NCBI GenBank assembly: GCA_030614945.1
Contig: JAUXAH010000101.1
Coordinates: 1 to 6,717 of the forward strand
From: Phycisphaerae bacterium
Lineage (GTDB): Bacteria; Planctomycetota; Phycisphaerae; Sedimentisphaerales; SG8-4
Length of the DNA: 6,717 nt
Direction of reading: 5' to 3'
Numbering within the stretch: position 1 is the first letter of the stretch; every line of letters begins with the position of its first letter. Positions 1 through 4,709 of this stretch are shown piece by piece. The notes below the pieces were generated by a model that saw nothing but the letters and a program-made list of their open reading frames with translations, did not search any database and was not told the origin of the DNA. The position numbers were made by a program, and so were the translations under genes.

Positions 1-198
1 CCTGCTAATAAAAAAGATGATGCTTTTCATTTGGCACTTGCAATTCTATCTCCTCAGATTGATTATCTTATCACTTGGAATTATAAGCACCTTGCGAACA
101 AGAACACTTTTCGTCAGGTAAAAGTTGTAGCCCTGTCTCAAAGGTATGAAGTAAAATTTGAGGTGGCTACACCGGAGGAAGTGATATATTATGAGTAA
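1..198 (+). CDS. PIN-domain protein, C-terminal part (probable VapC-like toxin)
   Basis: This is the last 65 residues of a protein whose start lies before the window. The visible part fits the C-terminal half of a PIN domain, the metal-dependent ribonuclease fold of VapC-type toxins. It has an acidic pair followed by an alanine/leucine helix (KDDAFHLALA, residues 5-14), then the DYLITWNYKHLAN strand-helix (21-33) typical of PIN proteins. It ends in a TPEE motif near the C terminus, as such toxins often do. The acidic residues D6/D7 and D21 would be the metal ligands contributed by this half. Its stop codon overlaps the start of the next small gene by 8 bases, so the two are translationally coupled. 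RNase activity and the identity of the target RNA are inferred from the family and not shown here. Confidence 0.8.
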   Translation, partial: PANKKDDAFHLALAILSPQIDYLITWNYKHLANKNTFRQVKVVALSQRYEVKFEVATPEEVIYYE

Positions 199-367
199 AA
201 AACCAAAAAATTGGCTTGAGGAAGTATGGGAAATAAAAGAGGAGATAGCTAAAGAAACAGAAGGGATGAAATTTAAAGATTATTGGGTTTACATAAACGA
301 ACTTGCAGAAAAGGGAGAGAAGGAACTACAGATAATTAGAGAGCACCAAGGATTGAGGACAAAATAA
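191..367 (+). CDS. 58-residue charged protein coupled to the PIN gene, probable antitoxin
   Basis: This short gene starts inside the end of the PIN-domain gene (shared ATGAGTAA). A GGAGG lies at 174-178, twelve bases before the ATG, which is rather long spacing. The 58-residue product is highly charged and lysine/glutamate-rich, predicted mostly helical: a WLEEVWEIKEEIAKET segment (residues 8-23), then a KDYWVYINELAEKG segment (29-42). It has no signal peptide or membrane segment. Small acidic/basic helical proteins of this layout are often paired with PIN genes, so an antitoxin that binds and silences the upstream toxin is the likely role. I recognise the genetic arrangement more than the sequence family. 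No ribbon-helix-helix or AbrB motif typical of classical VapB antitoxins is evident, so DNA-binding autoregulation is uncertain. Confidence 0.72.
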   Translation: MSKKPKNWLEEVWEIKEEIAKETEGMKFKDYWVYINELAEKGEKELQIIREHQGLRTK

Positions 368-384
368 TGTAAAACTCTATTCTA

Positions 385-410
385 TTGGGGACGGGGCTTG
401 ACGACATGAC
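385..410 (+). repeat. Degenerate GGGGACGGGG-type dispersed repeat
   Basis: TTGGGGACGGGG followed by CTTGACGAC resembles the GGGGACAG... motif seen near 3797 and 3968 in this window. Such motifs are known ends of small REP-like palindromes in bacterial genomes. The matching inverted arm is missing, so this copy would be decayed. The assignment rests on similarity of about ten bases and is weak. Confidence 0.3.
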
Positions 411-421
411 TCTAATTTTCC

Positions 422-451
422 TTTTATACGCCATATTGGAGCCGTATAAAA
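422..451. repeat. 9-bp AT-rich inverted repeat in the intergenic gap
   Basis: TTTTATACG (422-430) and CGTATAAAA (443-451) form a perfect 9-bp inverted repeat around a 12-base loop. It lies in the AT-rich space between the small antitoxin-like gene and the cassette boundary at 586. No run of T follows directly, so a strong intrinsic terminator is unlikely. An operator or a degenerate repeat arm is equally possible. Function unknown. Confidence 0.4.
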
Positions 452-642
452 ATTGTGTGAATTTACTAGGTCTTTTATCTAAATGCTTATAAATAAAGTG
501 AATAAGTGAACAAAAAAATAAAAAAAGAGGTTTATATAGTTAAAAATAGCCGTGATTGTAATTTTATTAGTACAGATAAACTTATGTTAGGCTGCTGTTG
601 CCTGAGTATTTTCGCGAGTTATTAACAAATAAGGAGGACTCA

Positions 643-2451
643 ATGTCGAGAAATATCGCTTCGTTCCCGAGAAAAACTATTATATTAGGCATTTTGCTCG
701 TGTTTCCGCTTTCTTTTTCTCTACCGCTGAAAGCGCAATTTGCCACTGGAGAAAAATCAACTGCGGACAAGGGCATCGATTTGATTTGGGGTGTAAAGAT
801 CCCCATGCGTGATGGTGTTAAGCTTAACGCAACGGTATATAAACCCAATAAGATGGGTGCTCCGCTACCAGTCATCTTCACCCTGACTCCTTACATCAGC
901 GACAGTTATCATGACCGCGCGTACTATTTCTCGCAGAATGAATACGTATTCGTGTTAGTGGATGCGCGAGGGCGTGGCAGTTCAGAAGGAAATTTCAATC
1001 CTTTCATACAAGAAGCCAAGGATGGTTATGACGTGGTCGAGTGGTTGGCTCAGCAACCTTGGTCCAATGGCAAAGTATCCATGTGGGGCGGTTCGTATGC
1101 CGGATACAACCAATGGGCTACGCTAAAGGAATTTCCACCGCACCTCAAGACCATCGTGCCCGCGGCCGCTGCCTTTGCAGGTGTAGATTTTCCATTTTGG
1201 AAAAACATCGCCTATCCGTACGAAATACAGTGGCAGACACTCACCAGTGGCGTTACACCTAACCGCAATTTATTTGGGGAATCGTCGTTCTGGATTCAGA
1301 AATACCGCGAACTATATCAAAACCATCTGCCGTTCAAGGATCTGGACAAGATAGTAGGTAACCTTTCGACCAAGTTTCAGACCTGGGTCTCACATCCTAA
1401 ACAGGATGCCTACTGGGATGCAATGAATCCAACCGATGAAGAATTCGCGAGTATGAGTGTACCCATTCTTACCATCACCGGTCACTATGACGGCGACCAG
1501 CCGGGTGCAATGGAGTTTTATAAGCGACATATGCAGAGCGCTTCCCCAGAGGCGCGCGACCGACACTATCTGATTATCGGCCCTTGGAACCACGCCGGAA
1601 CGCGTACACCCAAAAAGGAAGTTGGGGGTCTCAAATTTGGCGACGCCAGCATACTTGATCTGAACGAGCTCCACAAAGAATGGTACAACTGGACCCTGAG
1701 GGATGGAAAGAAGCCGGACTTTCTTAAGAAGCGGATCGCGTACTACGTGGTTGGTGCGGAAGAGTGGAAATATGCCGACAATCTGGAAACGATAGCCACT
1801 GCTAAGCGGACGTTTTATCTGAAATCGGATGGCTATGCCAATGACGTTTTTCATTCCGGGATGTTGAGCGAAGAAAAACCAGGTCGGTCGCCAGTAGACC
1901 GATACGTCTATGGTCCGCTCGACATTCGTCCGGCTGAGCTCGAGCGCGAGGAAATCAAGAACTACCTCACCGATCAGCGATATACCCTGAACCTTTTTGG
2001 AAACGGCCTGGTGTATCATAGTCAACCTTTCGAAGATGACACTGAGATCACTGGCTATTTGAAATTTGAGGCCTGGATAGAAATGGATGTGCCGGACACA
2101 GACTTTGAAGCATCCGTGTACGAAATTATGTCCGACGGTACTTGCATATACTTGACTGGAGATATGCTGCGCGCCCGTTATCGCGAGTCCCTGCGGCAAG
2201 AGAAGTTGCTGAAGGCGGGCGAGATTAATCGCTATGAGTTCAACGGCTTTTACTTTTTTTCGCGGCGGATCGCTAAAGGAAGCCGGTTGCGGCTTGTGCT
2301 CAAGTGTCCCAATTCGATCTATTGGCAGAAGAACTACAACAGCGGAGGTGTGGTAGCTGAGGAAACCGCCAAGGACGCCCGCACCGCTCACATCACGCTA
2401 TACCACGATACTGAACATCCGAGCTTTTTGGAGATTCCGATAGTCAAGTAG
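643..2451 (+). CDS. Secreted CocE/NonD-family alpha/beta hydrolase (peptidase S15-like)
   Basis: The ATG at 643 is preceded by AAGGAGG (631-637) at 5-base spacing. An upstream in-frame TTG at 598 has no such signal, so the product is taken as 602 residues. Residues 1-32 form a signal peptide: basic start, hydrophobic core ILGILLVFPLSFSL, likely cut near LKAQ. The hydrolase core follows. It has the oxyanion tyrosine in LTPY (Y84), DARGRGSSEG (108-115) and the nucleophile elbow GGSYAG with Ser151. The acid is Asp283 in GHYDGD and the base His317 in GPWNHAG. The C-terminal part (about 390-602) matches the jelly-roll domain of CocE, X-Pro dipeptidyl peptidases and glutaryl-7-ACA acylases. Family members cut ester or amide bonds of varied small molecules or peptides; the substrate here is not predictable. 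All catalytic residues are present and the length is normal, so it should be active outside the cytoplasm. It is the sole gene of the probable cassette. Confidence 0.93.
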   Translation: MSRNIASFPRKTIILGILLVFPLSFSLPLKAQFATGEKSTADKGIDLIWGVKIPMRDGVKLNATVYKPNKMGAPLPVIFTLTPYISDSYHDRAYYFSQNEYVFVLVDARGRGSSEGNFNPFIQEAKDGYDVVEWLAQQPWSNGKVSMWGGSYAGYNQWATLKEFPPHLKTIVPAAAAFAGVDFPFWKNIAYPYEIQWQTLTSGVTPNRNLFGESSFWIQKYRELYQNHLPFKDLDKIVGNLSTKFQTWVSHPKQDAYWDAMNPTDEEFASMSVPILTITGHYDGDQPGAMEFYKRHMQSASPEARDRHYLIIGPWNHAGTRTPKKEVGGLKFGDASILDLNELHKEWYNWTLRDGKKPDFLKKRIAYYVVGAEEWKYADNLETIATAKRTFYLKSDGYANDVFHSGMLSEEKPGRSPVDRYVYGPLDIRPAELEREEIKNYLTDQRYTLNLFGNGLVYHSQPFEDDTEITGYLKFEAWIEMDVPDTDFEASVYEIMSDGTCIYLTGDMLRARYRESLRQEKLLKAGEINRYEFNGFYFFSRRIAKGSRLRLVLKCPNSIYWQKNYNSGGVVAEETAKDARTAHITLYHDTEHPSFLEIPIVK

Positions 2452-2551
2452 AACCTATGGAAACGGGTATCAAAAACCCCAGATGGCGTAGACATTATGT
2501 AGTTTGGGATTTCTTTGATCGTAGGAGGTTACAAAGTATATGTATAACCGT

Positions 2552-2691
2552 GCAGCCTAACCAGGGTTTGCAGACGACCGAAGGGCTCTGTGCGAATTTG
2601 AACGTTCAGAGCACTCTCGCACTTCCTCATAAATCTGAAAGTTAGGTGCGTCCTAACCTTTGGCACCTGAAACCCAGATCGTTAGATGCAC
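2552..2691 (+). other. attC-like integron recombination site
   Basis: R'' is GCCTAAC (2555-2561) and R' is GTTAGAT (2681-2687); both match the consensus RYYYAAC / GTTRRRY. The span R'' to R' is 133 bp, inside the usual 57-141 bp range. Inside these, GGGTTT-G-CAG (2564-2573) pairs with CTGAAACCC (2667-2675) as nine base pairs with one unpaired G at 2570. That matches the L''/L' boxes with an extrahelical base used for strand choice by IntI. TTTGCAG and CTGAAA are close to the common L-box sequences TTGCAGC and GCTGAAC. Short unpaired spacers (CA and AGATC) separate R and L boxes. The central part (2574-2666) is variable and holds smaller stems, such as GCTCTG at 2585-2590 with CAGAGC at 2607-2612. 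Activity is inferred from structure only. Confidence 0.7.
2641..2657. repeat. Core-site-like palindrome inside the attC
   Basis: GTTAGG-TGCGT-CCTAAC is a 6-bp inverted repeat made of a second GTTRRRY core (GTTAGGT, 2641-2647) and a CCTAAC facing it. CTGAAA stands directly before it (2635-2640), as CTGAAA also stands before the true right core (2667-2672). It looks like the relic of another core site within the variable part of the attC. It may equally be a simple stem of that hairpin. Confidence 0.4.
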
Positions 2692-2707
2692 TGAAGGGGT
2701 AGAATGC

Positions 2708-3739
2708 ATGAACAATGATCAGTCAAAGAAAAAGCCGATCCTGAAGTTTTTTCTCATTGGATGTGGAACGATTACGGTCCTGATAGTAGCTATTATTATT
2801 GGGGTCGGCGTATGGCTATTCTCGGGACCAGAAAGTATGGAAATGACGTCTTATCACCCATTTCGATCGGCGAAAGCAAAAGAGCAGTATCTGAAGCATT
2901 ATGATATGAGGGCGAAGGATTGGCCAGTCGTTTCGGAAACCAGGATGGTAGAAACGTCCTTCGGTCAAACATTTGTACGGATTAGTGGACCAGTCGATGC
3001 GCCGCCGCTGGTGCTGCTGCCTTCAGCAGGTGGCACATCGCTATTGTGGATACCAAATATACAAGTTTTCTCCAAGAGTTACAGAGTTTACGCGATGGAC
3101 AACATTTATGACTTTGGGCGAAGTGTATATACGCAAGCATTCAAGAACCCTGATGACCTGGTGAACTGGCTTGATGAGTTGTTTAGCGCTCTTGAGTTTG
3201 GAGACAATATCAATCTTATGGGACTATCCTATGGAGGCTGGCTGACGAGCCAATACGCACTCCGTTTTCCAAACCGACTCGATAAGATTGTGTTATTGGC
3301 GCCGGCTGCTACAATATTGCCCCTTCCAGGAGAGTGGGCGTGGCGTGCAATTCTTACAATCATACCTCACCGATACTTTCTCAGAAGTATTACATACTGG
3401 ATGTTCGATGATTTAGCACAAAAAAAAGATGAAGCTAGCCGGATACTGGTAGATGATATGATTGATGATGCGTTTATGGGTTTAAGATGCTTTAAATTTA
3501 AAATGCCAGTCCATCCGACGGTTTTGGAGGATAAGGAATTAGAAAGCATCAAAGTGCCCACGCTCTTTTTAGTCGGCGAAAACGAAAAGCTCTATCCCGC
3601 TCAGAAAGCCATACAACGCCTTAAAAAGGTAGCACCCCATATAAAAGCCGAGATCATTCCCAATGCAGGTCACGACTTAACAATTGTGCAGGCGGAGATG
3701 GTGAATAGAAAAGTTCTGGAGTTTCTGAAACAACCGTGA
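2708..3739 (+). CDS. Membrane-anchored alpha/beta hydrolase fold protein
   Basis: The start is ATG 2708, eight bases after AAGGGG (2694-2699); an in-frame ATG at 2705 is absent and the TTG at 2660 lies inside the attC. The product has 343 residues. A basic start (KKKP, 7-10) and one hydrophobic segment (about 11-38) predict an N-in anchor with the catalytic domain outside the cytoplasmic membrane. The domain is a type 1 alpha/beta hydrolase. The strand LVLLPSAGGT (101-110) carries the oxyanion region, and the nucleophile elbow GLSYGG has Ser174. The acid lies in VGENEKLYP (E291 or E293 where Asp is more usual), and His322 is in NAGHD. Substrate unknown; lipase, esterase and haloperoxidase-like proteins share the fold. 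The gene begins 26 bases after the core site GTTAGATGC, as genes in cassettes do, yet no attC follows it. It may be a cassette that lost its end, or a resident gene behind an insertion site. Confidence 0.87.
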   Translation: MNNDQSKKKPILKFFLIGCGTITVLIVAIIIGVGVWLFSGPESMEMTSYHPFRSAKAKEQYLKHYDMRAKDWPVVSETRMVETSFGQTFVRISGPVDAPPLVLLPSAGGTSLLWIPNIQVFSKSYRVYAMDNIYDFGRSVYTQAFKNPDDLVNWLDELFSALEFGDNINLMGLSYGGWLTSQYALRFPNRLDKIVLLAPAATILPLPGEWAWRAILTIIPHRYFLRSITYWMFDDLAQKKDEASRILVDDMIDDAFMGLRCFKFKMPVHPTVLEDKELESIKVPTLFLVGENEKLYPAQKAIQRLKKVAPHIKAEIIPNAGHDLTIVQAEMVNRKVLEFLKQP

Positions 3740-3760
3740 CGCACAAAGCATTCAGACTTA

Positions 3761-3780
3761 TGGGGTCAGCCTTTCAGATT
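3761..3780 (+). repeat. GGGGTCAGCC-type dispersed repeat, copy 1
   Basis: TGGGGTCAGCCTTTCAGATT begins 21 bases after the hydrolase stop. It is nearly the same as the copy at 4396-4415 (TGGGGTCAGCCTTGAAAGATT). The two stand in direct orientation on either side of the cyclophilin-like gene. Such motifs commonly belong to REP-like elements spread by RAYT/IS200-type transposases. No transposase is present here. Confidence 0.5.
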
Positions 3781-3789
3781 TTCGGAAGA

Positions 3790-3818
3790 AAAAAATGGGG
3801 ACAGCGCATATTTTTATT
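3790..3818 (+). repeat. GGGGACAG-type dispersed repeat, incomplete
   Basis: An A-run followed by TGGGGACAGCGCATATTTTT has the layout of the complete palindrome at 3962-3988, but its right arm no longer pairs well (GCGCAT in place of TCCCT). It is best read as a decayed copy. It lies between the first GGGGTCAGCC repeat and the hairpin at 3840. Confidence 0.45.
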
Positions 3819-3839
3819 GATTTTATACCTGTATCAATC

Positions 3840-3867
3840 TTTCTCTCTTTCGCACGAAAGCGAGAAA
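3840..3867 (+). terminator. Possible intrinsic terminator after the second hydrolase
   Basis: TTTCTC-T-CTTTC (3840-3851) pairs with GAAAG-C-GAGAAA (3856-3867): eleven base pairs with one mismatch and a GCAC tetraloop. A T-rich tract (ATTATTTTTACTGTTTTTT) follows on the + strand. The T tract is interrupted and starts a few bases after the stem, so termination may be weak. It lies about 100 bases after the hydrolase stop and would separate that gene from the cyclophilin-like one. Confidence 0.45.
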
Positions 3868-3961
3868 ATTATTTTTACTGTTTTTTATTCCTCTATCATC
3901 CCCCTTCTTTAATAGATTTTCGAACTTGACAAGATTGGTATATTTATCATAATTTGCTCCT

Positions 3962-3988
3962 AAAAAATGGGGGCAGTCCCTATTTTTT
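3962..3988. repeat. Complete GGGGGCAGTCCC palindrome
   Basis: AAAAAAT (3962-3968) pairs with ATTTTTT (3982-3988), and GGGG (3969-3972) with CCCT (3978-3981), the last as a G-T pair. The result is an 11-bp stem with the five-base loop GCAGT. This is the best-kept copy of the GGGGACAG-type repeat in the window. It ends 11 bases before the start of the cyclophilin-like gene and fills the place where a Shine-Dalgarno sequence would be expected, so it could also affect expression of that gene. Confidence 0.55.
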
Positions 3989-3999
3989 CAACTAATTAA

Positions 4000-4377
4000 A
4001 TGAAGAAAATCAAGATACAAAGCAGTACAATATCAATATTTGCTGAATTAAATAATTCGAAAACAGCAAAAATTATTTATGAATCTTTACCGTTTGAAGG
4101 TAAAGCTCACATTTGGGGAAAGGAAATTTATTTCGAAATTCCATGTGACATTGATTTAGAGACAGATGCTAAAGAAATTGTTGAAACTGGGACACTTGCG
4201 TATTGGCCAAATGGAAATGCTTTTTGCATCTTTTTTGGTCAAACTCCCGTAAGTACAGATGAAAAACCAAGAGCTTATAGTCCTGTTAATATTTTTGGGA
4301 AAATCATTGGTGAACATTCTTTTCTTGAAAAGATAAAAGAAGGAGAATTAATAAAAGTATTAAGATATATTGAATAA
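4000..4377 (+). CDS. Cyclophilin-like fold protein, TM1367 type
   Basis: The 125-residue product resembles the small prokaryotic cyclophilin-like family typified by Thermotoga TM1367. Visible family features are KTAKIIYESLP (21-31), WGKEIYFEIP (39-48), the glycine/proline-rich core LAYWPNGNAFCIFFGQTP (66-83) and SPVNIFGKI (94-102). Members have a cyclophilin beta-barrel, but peptidyl-prolyl isomerase activity is not established and their role is unknown. There is no signal peptide or membrane segment, so it should be cytoplasmic. The ATG at 4000 is fixed by an in-frame TAA directly before it. No Shine-Dalgarno sequence is visible; the space holds a repeat hairpin. Codon use is markedly AT-rich compared with the hydrolase genes. 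Repeats stand on both sides, which isolates it from its neighbours. Confidence 0.85.
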   Translation: MKKIKIQSSTISIFAELNNSKTAKIIYESLPFEGKAHIWGKEIYFEIPCDIDLETDAKEIVETGTLAYWPNGNAFCIFFGQTPVSTDEKPRAYSPVNIFGKIIGEHSFLEKIKEGELIKVLRYIE

Positions 4378-4394
4378 TTCATAATCTTTGGTCT

Positions 4395-4415
4395 TTGGGG
4401 TCAGCCTTGAAAGAT
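4395..4415 (+). repeat. GGGGTCAGCC-type dispersed repeat, copy 2
   Basis: TTGGGGTCAGCCTTGAAAGATT repeats the motif at 3761-3780 in the same orientation, 18 bases after the stop of the cyclophilin-like gene. A small palindrome AAGTTT-G-AAACTT follows within 15 bases. The pair of copies brackets the gene. Confidence 0.5.
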
Positions 4416-4436
4416 TGAAAGTTTGAAACTTGCTCA

Positions 4437-4543
4437 AAAGCCTTGCGCAACAAAATGTCTTTTTATTTTGTGAACTTTGAATGCCTGGCACTAAAAACCC
4501 AAAATAGTAATGAGATTGCTGGACAGCCCCTCTAAAGCCTTGC
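4437..4543 (+). repeat. Mosaic of decayed repeats between the cyclophilin-like gene and the cyclase promoter
   Basis: AAAGCCTTGC occurs twice in direct orientation (4437-4446 and 4534-4543). Between them lies TGCCTGGCACT (4482-4492), which resembles the TGCCTGGCAC ends of known REP-like palindromes. No ORF, tRNA or other RNA gene can be recognised here. The 332-base gap 4378-4709 therefore holds repeats on the left and the cyclase promoter and leader on the right. Confidence 0.4.
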
Positions 4544-4568
4544 CCTACAATTTTCGTTCGCAATGACA
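4511..4568 (+). repeat. Remnant of a GAGATTGC...GCAATGACA dispersed repeat
   Basis: TGAGATTGC (4511-4519) and TCGCAATGACA (4558-4568) are the outer arms of a widespread bacterial repeat in which ATTGC pairs with GCAAT. Here the usual short GC-rich middle (CTTCG-type) is replaced by about 40 unrelated bases containing one AAAGCCTTGC copy. It is thus either a variant or an interrupted copy. Confidence 0.4.
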
Positions 4569-4609
4569 ATTGGGGAAAAAGATTTTTTCAGAAACCTGCT
4601 TTTAAATTC

Positions 4610-4637
4610 TTGACAAGAAATTTATTTAATGTATAAT
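4610..4637 (+). promoter_or_regulatory. Consensus sigma-70 promoter for the cyclase-pyrE operon
   Basis: TTGACA (4610-4615) and TATAAT (4632-4637) match the -35 and -10 consensus exactly, with a 16-base spacer. Transcription would start near 4644, giving a leader of about 65 bases before the cyclase ATG at 4710. The -35 box is embedded in the 13-base palindrome TTCTTG-A-CAAGAA (4607-4619). This could be a repressor operator or a chance result of base composition. It is the clearest promoter in the window and suggests constitutive, fairly strong expression. Confidence 0.85.
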
Positions 4638-4654
4638 TGAAAAACTTAAATCCT

Positions 4655-4690
4655 GGTCTTCGGATGTGAGCAAAATCAAATGTGAAGACC
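4655..4690 (+). promoter_or_regulatory. Leader hairpin in the cyclase mRNA
   Basis: GGTCTTC (4655-4661) and GAAGACC (4684-4690) form a perfect 7-bp stem with a 22-base loop, just after the predicted transcription start and 8-9 bases before the AAGGGGG Shine-Dalgarno sequence. ATGTGA occurs in both halves (4664-4669 and 4680-4685). No T-run follows, so it is not an attenuator of the usual kind. It may act as a translation or stability element. No known riboswitch class is recognised. Confidence 0.35.
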
Positions 4691-4709
4691 TGATCACAAG
4701 GGGGTATAG

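Larger units (their letters stand above)
587..2681 (+). mobile_element. Probable integron gene cassette carrying the CocE/NonD hydrolase
   Basis: The left edge is a core site GTTAGGC at 586-592 (consensus GTTRRRY, cut after the G). The right edge is a second core site, GTTAGAT, at 2681-2687. Just before it lies an attC-like site whose left core is GCCTAAC at 2555-2561. In a circular cassette the right core would be G2681 joined to TTAGGCTGC (587-595). Its reverse complement is exactly GCAGCCTAAC at 2552-2561, a 10 of 10 match. This pairing of a cassette's own 5' end with its own attC is the hallmark of integron cassettes. Further support comes from the single ORF on the + strand that starts 56 bases after the edge and from its visibly higher GC than the flanks. 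At 2095 bp it is long for a cassette. No integrase gene is in view, and no attC is recognisable immediately left of 586. Confidence 0.7.

Noticed and set aside
453..481. TTGTGT-17-TATCTA as a promoter for the cassette gene
   Set aside because: Both boxes are weak matches in AT-rich DNA where chance matches are frequent; not strong enough to list as a feature.
598..642. N-terminal extension of the CocE/NonD protein from TTG 598
   Set aside because: The ATG at 643 has a near-perfect AAGGAGG at 5-base spacing and begins a normal signal peptide; the extension would disrupt it.
1390..2391. A 333-residue open frame on the minus strand inside the CocE/NonD gene
   Set aside because: It lies fully antisense to a gene with an intact catalytic triad and signal peptide, and its translation shows no recognisable domain.
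2457..2645. A 62-residue open frame after the CocE/NonD gene
   Set aside because: It has no Shine-Dalgarno sequence, runs into the attC-like site, and its second half is simply a reading of the attC arms.
3740..3999. Search for an attC belonging to the second hydrolase gene
   Set aside because: No GCATCTAAC-like left core or paired L boxes are present, so no site is claimed.
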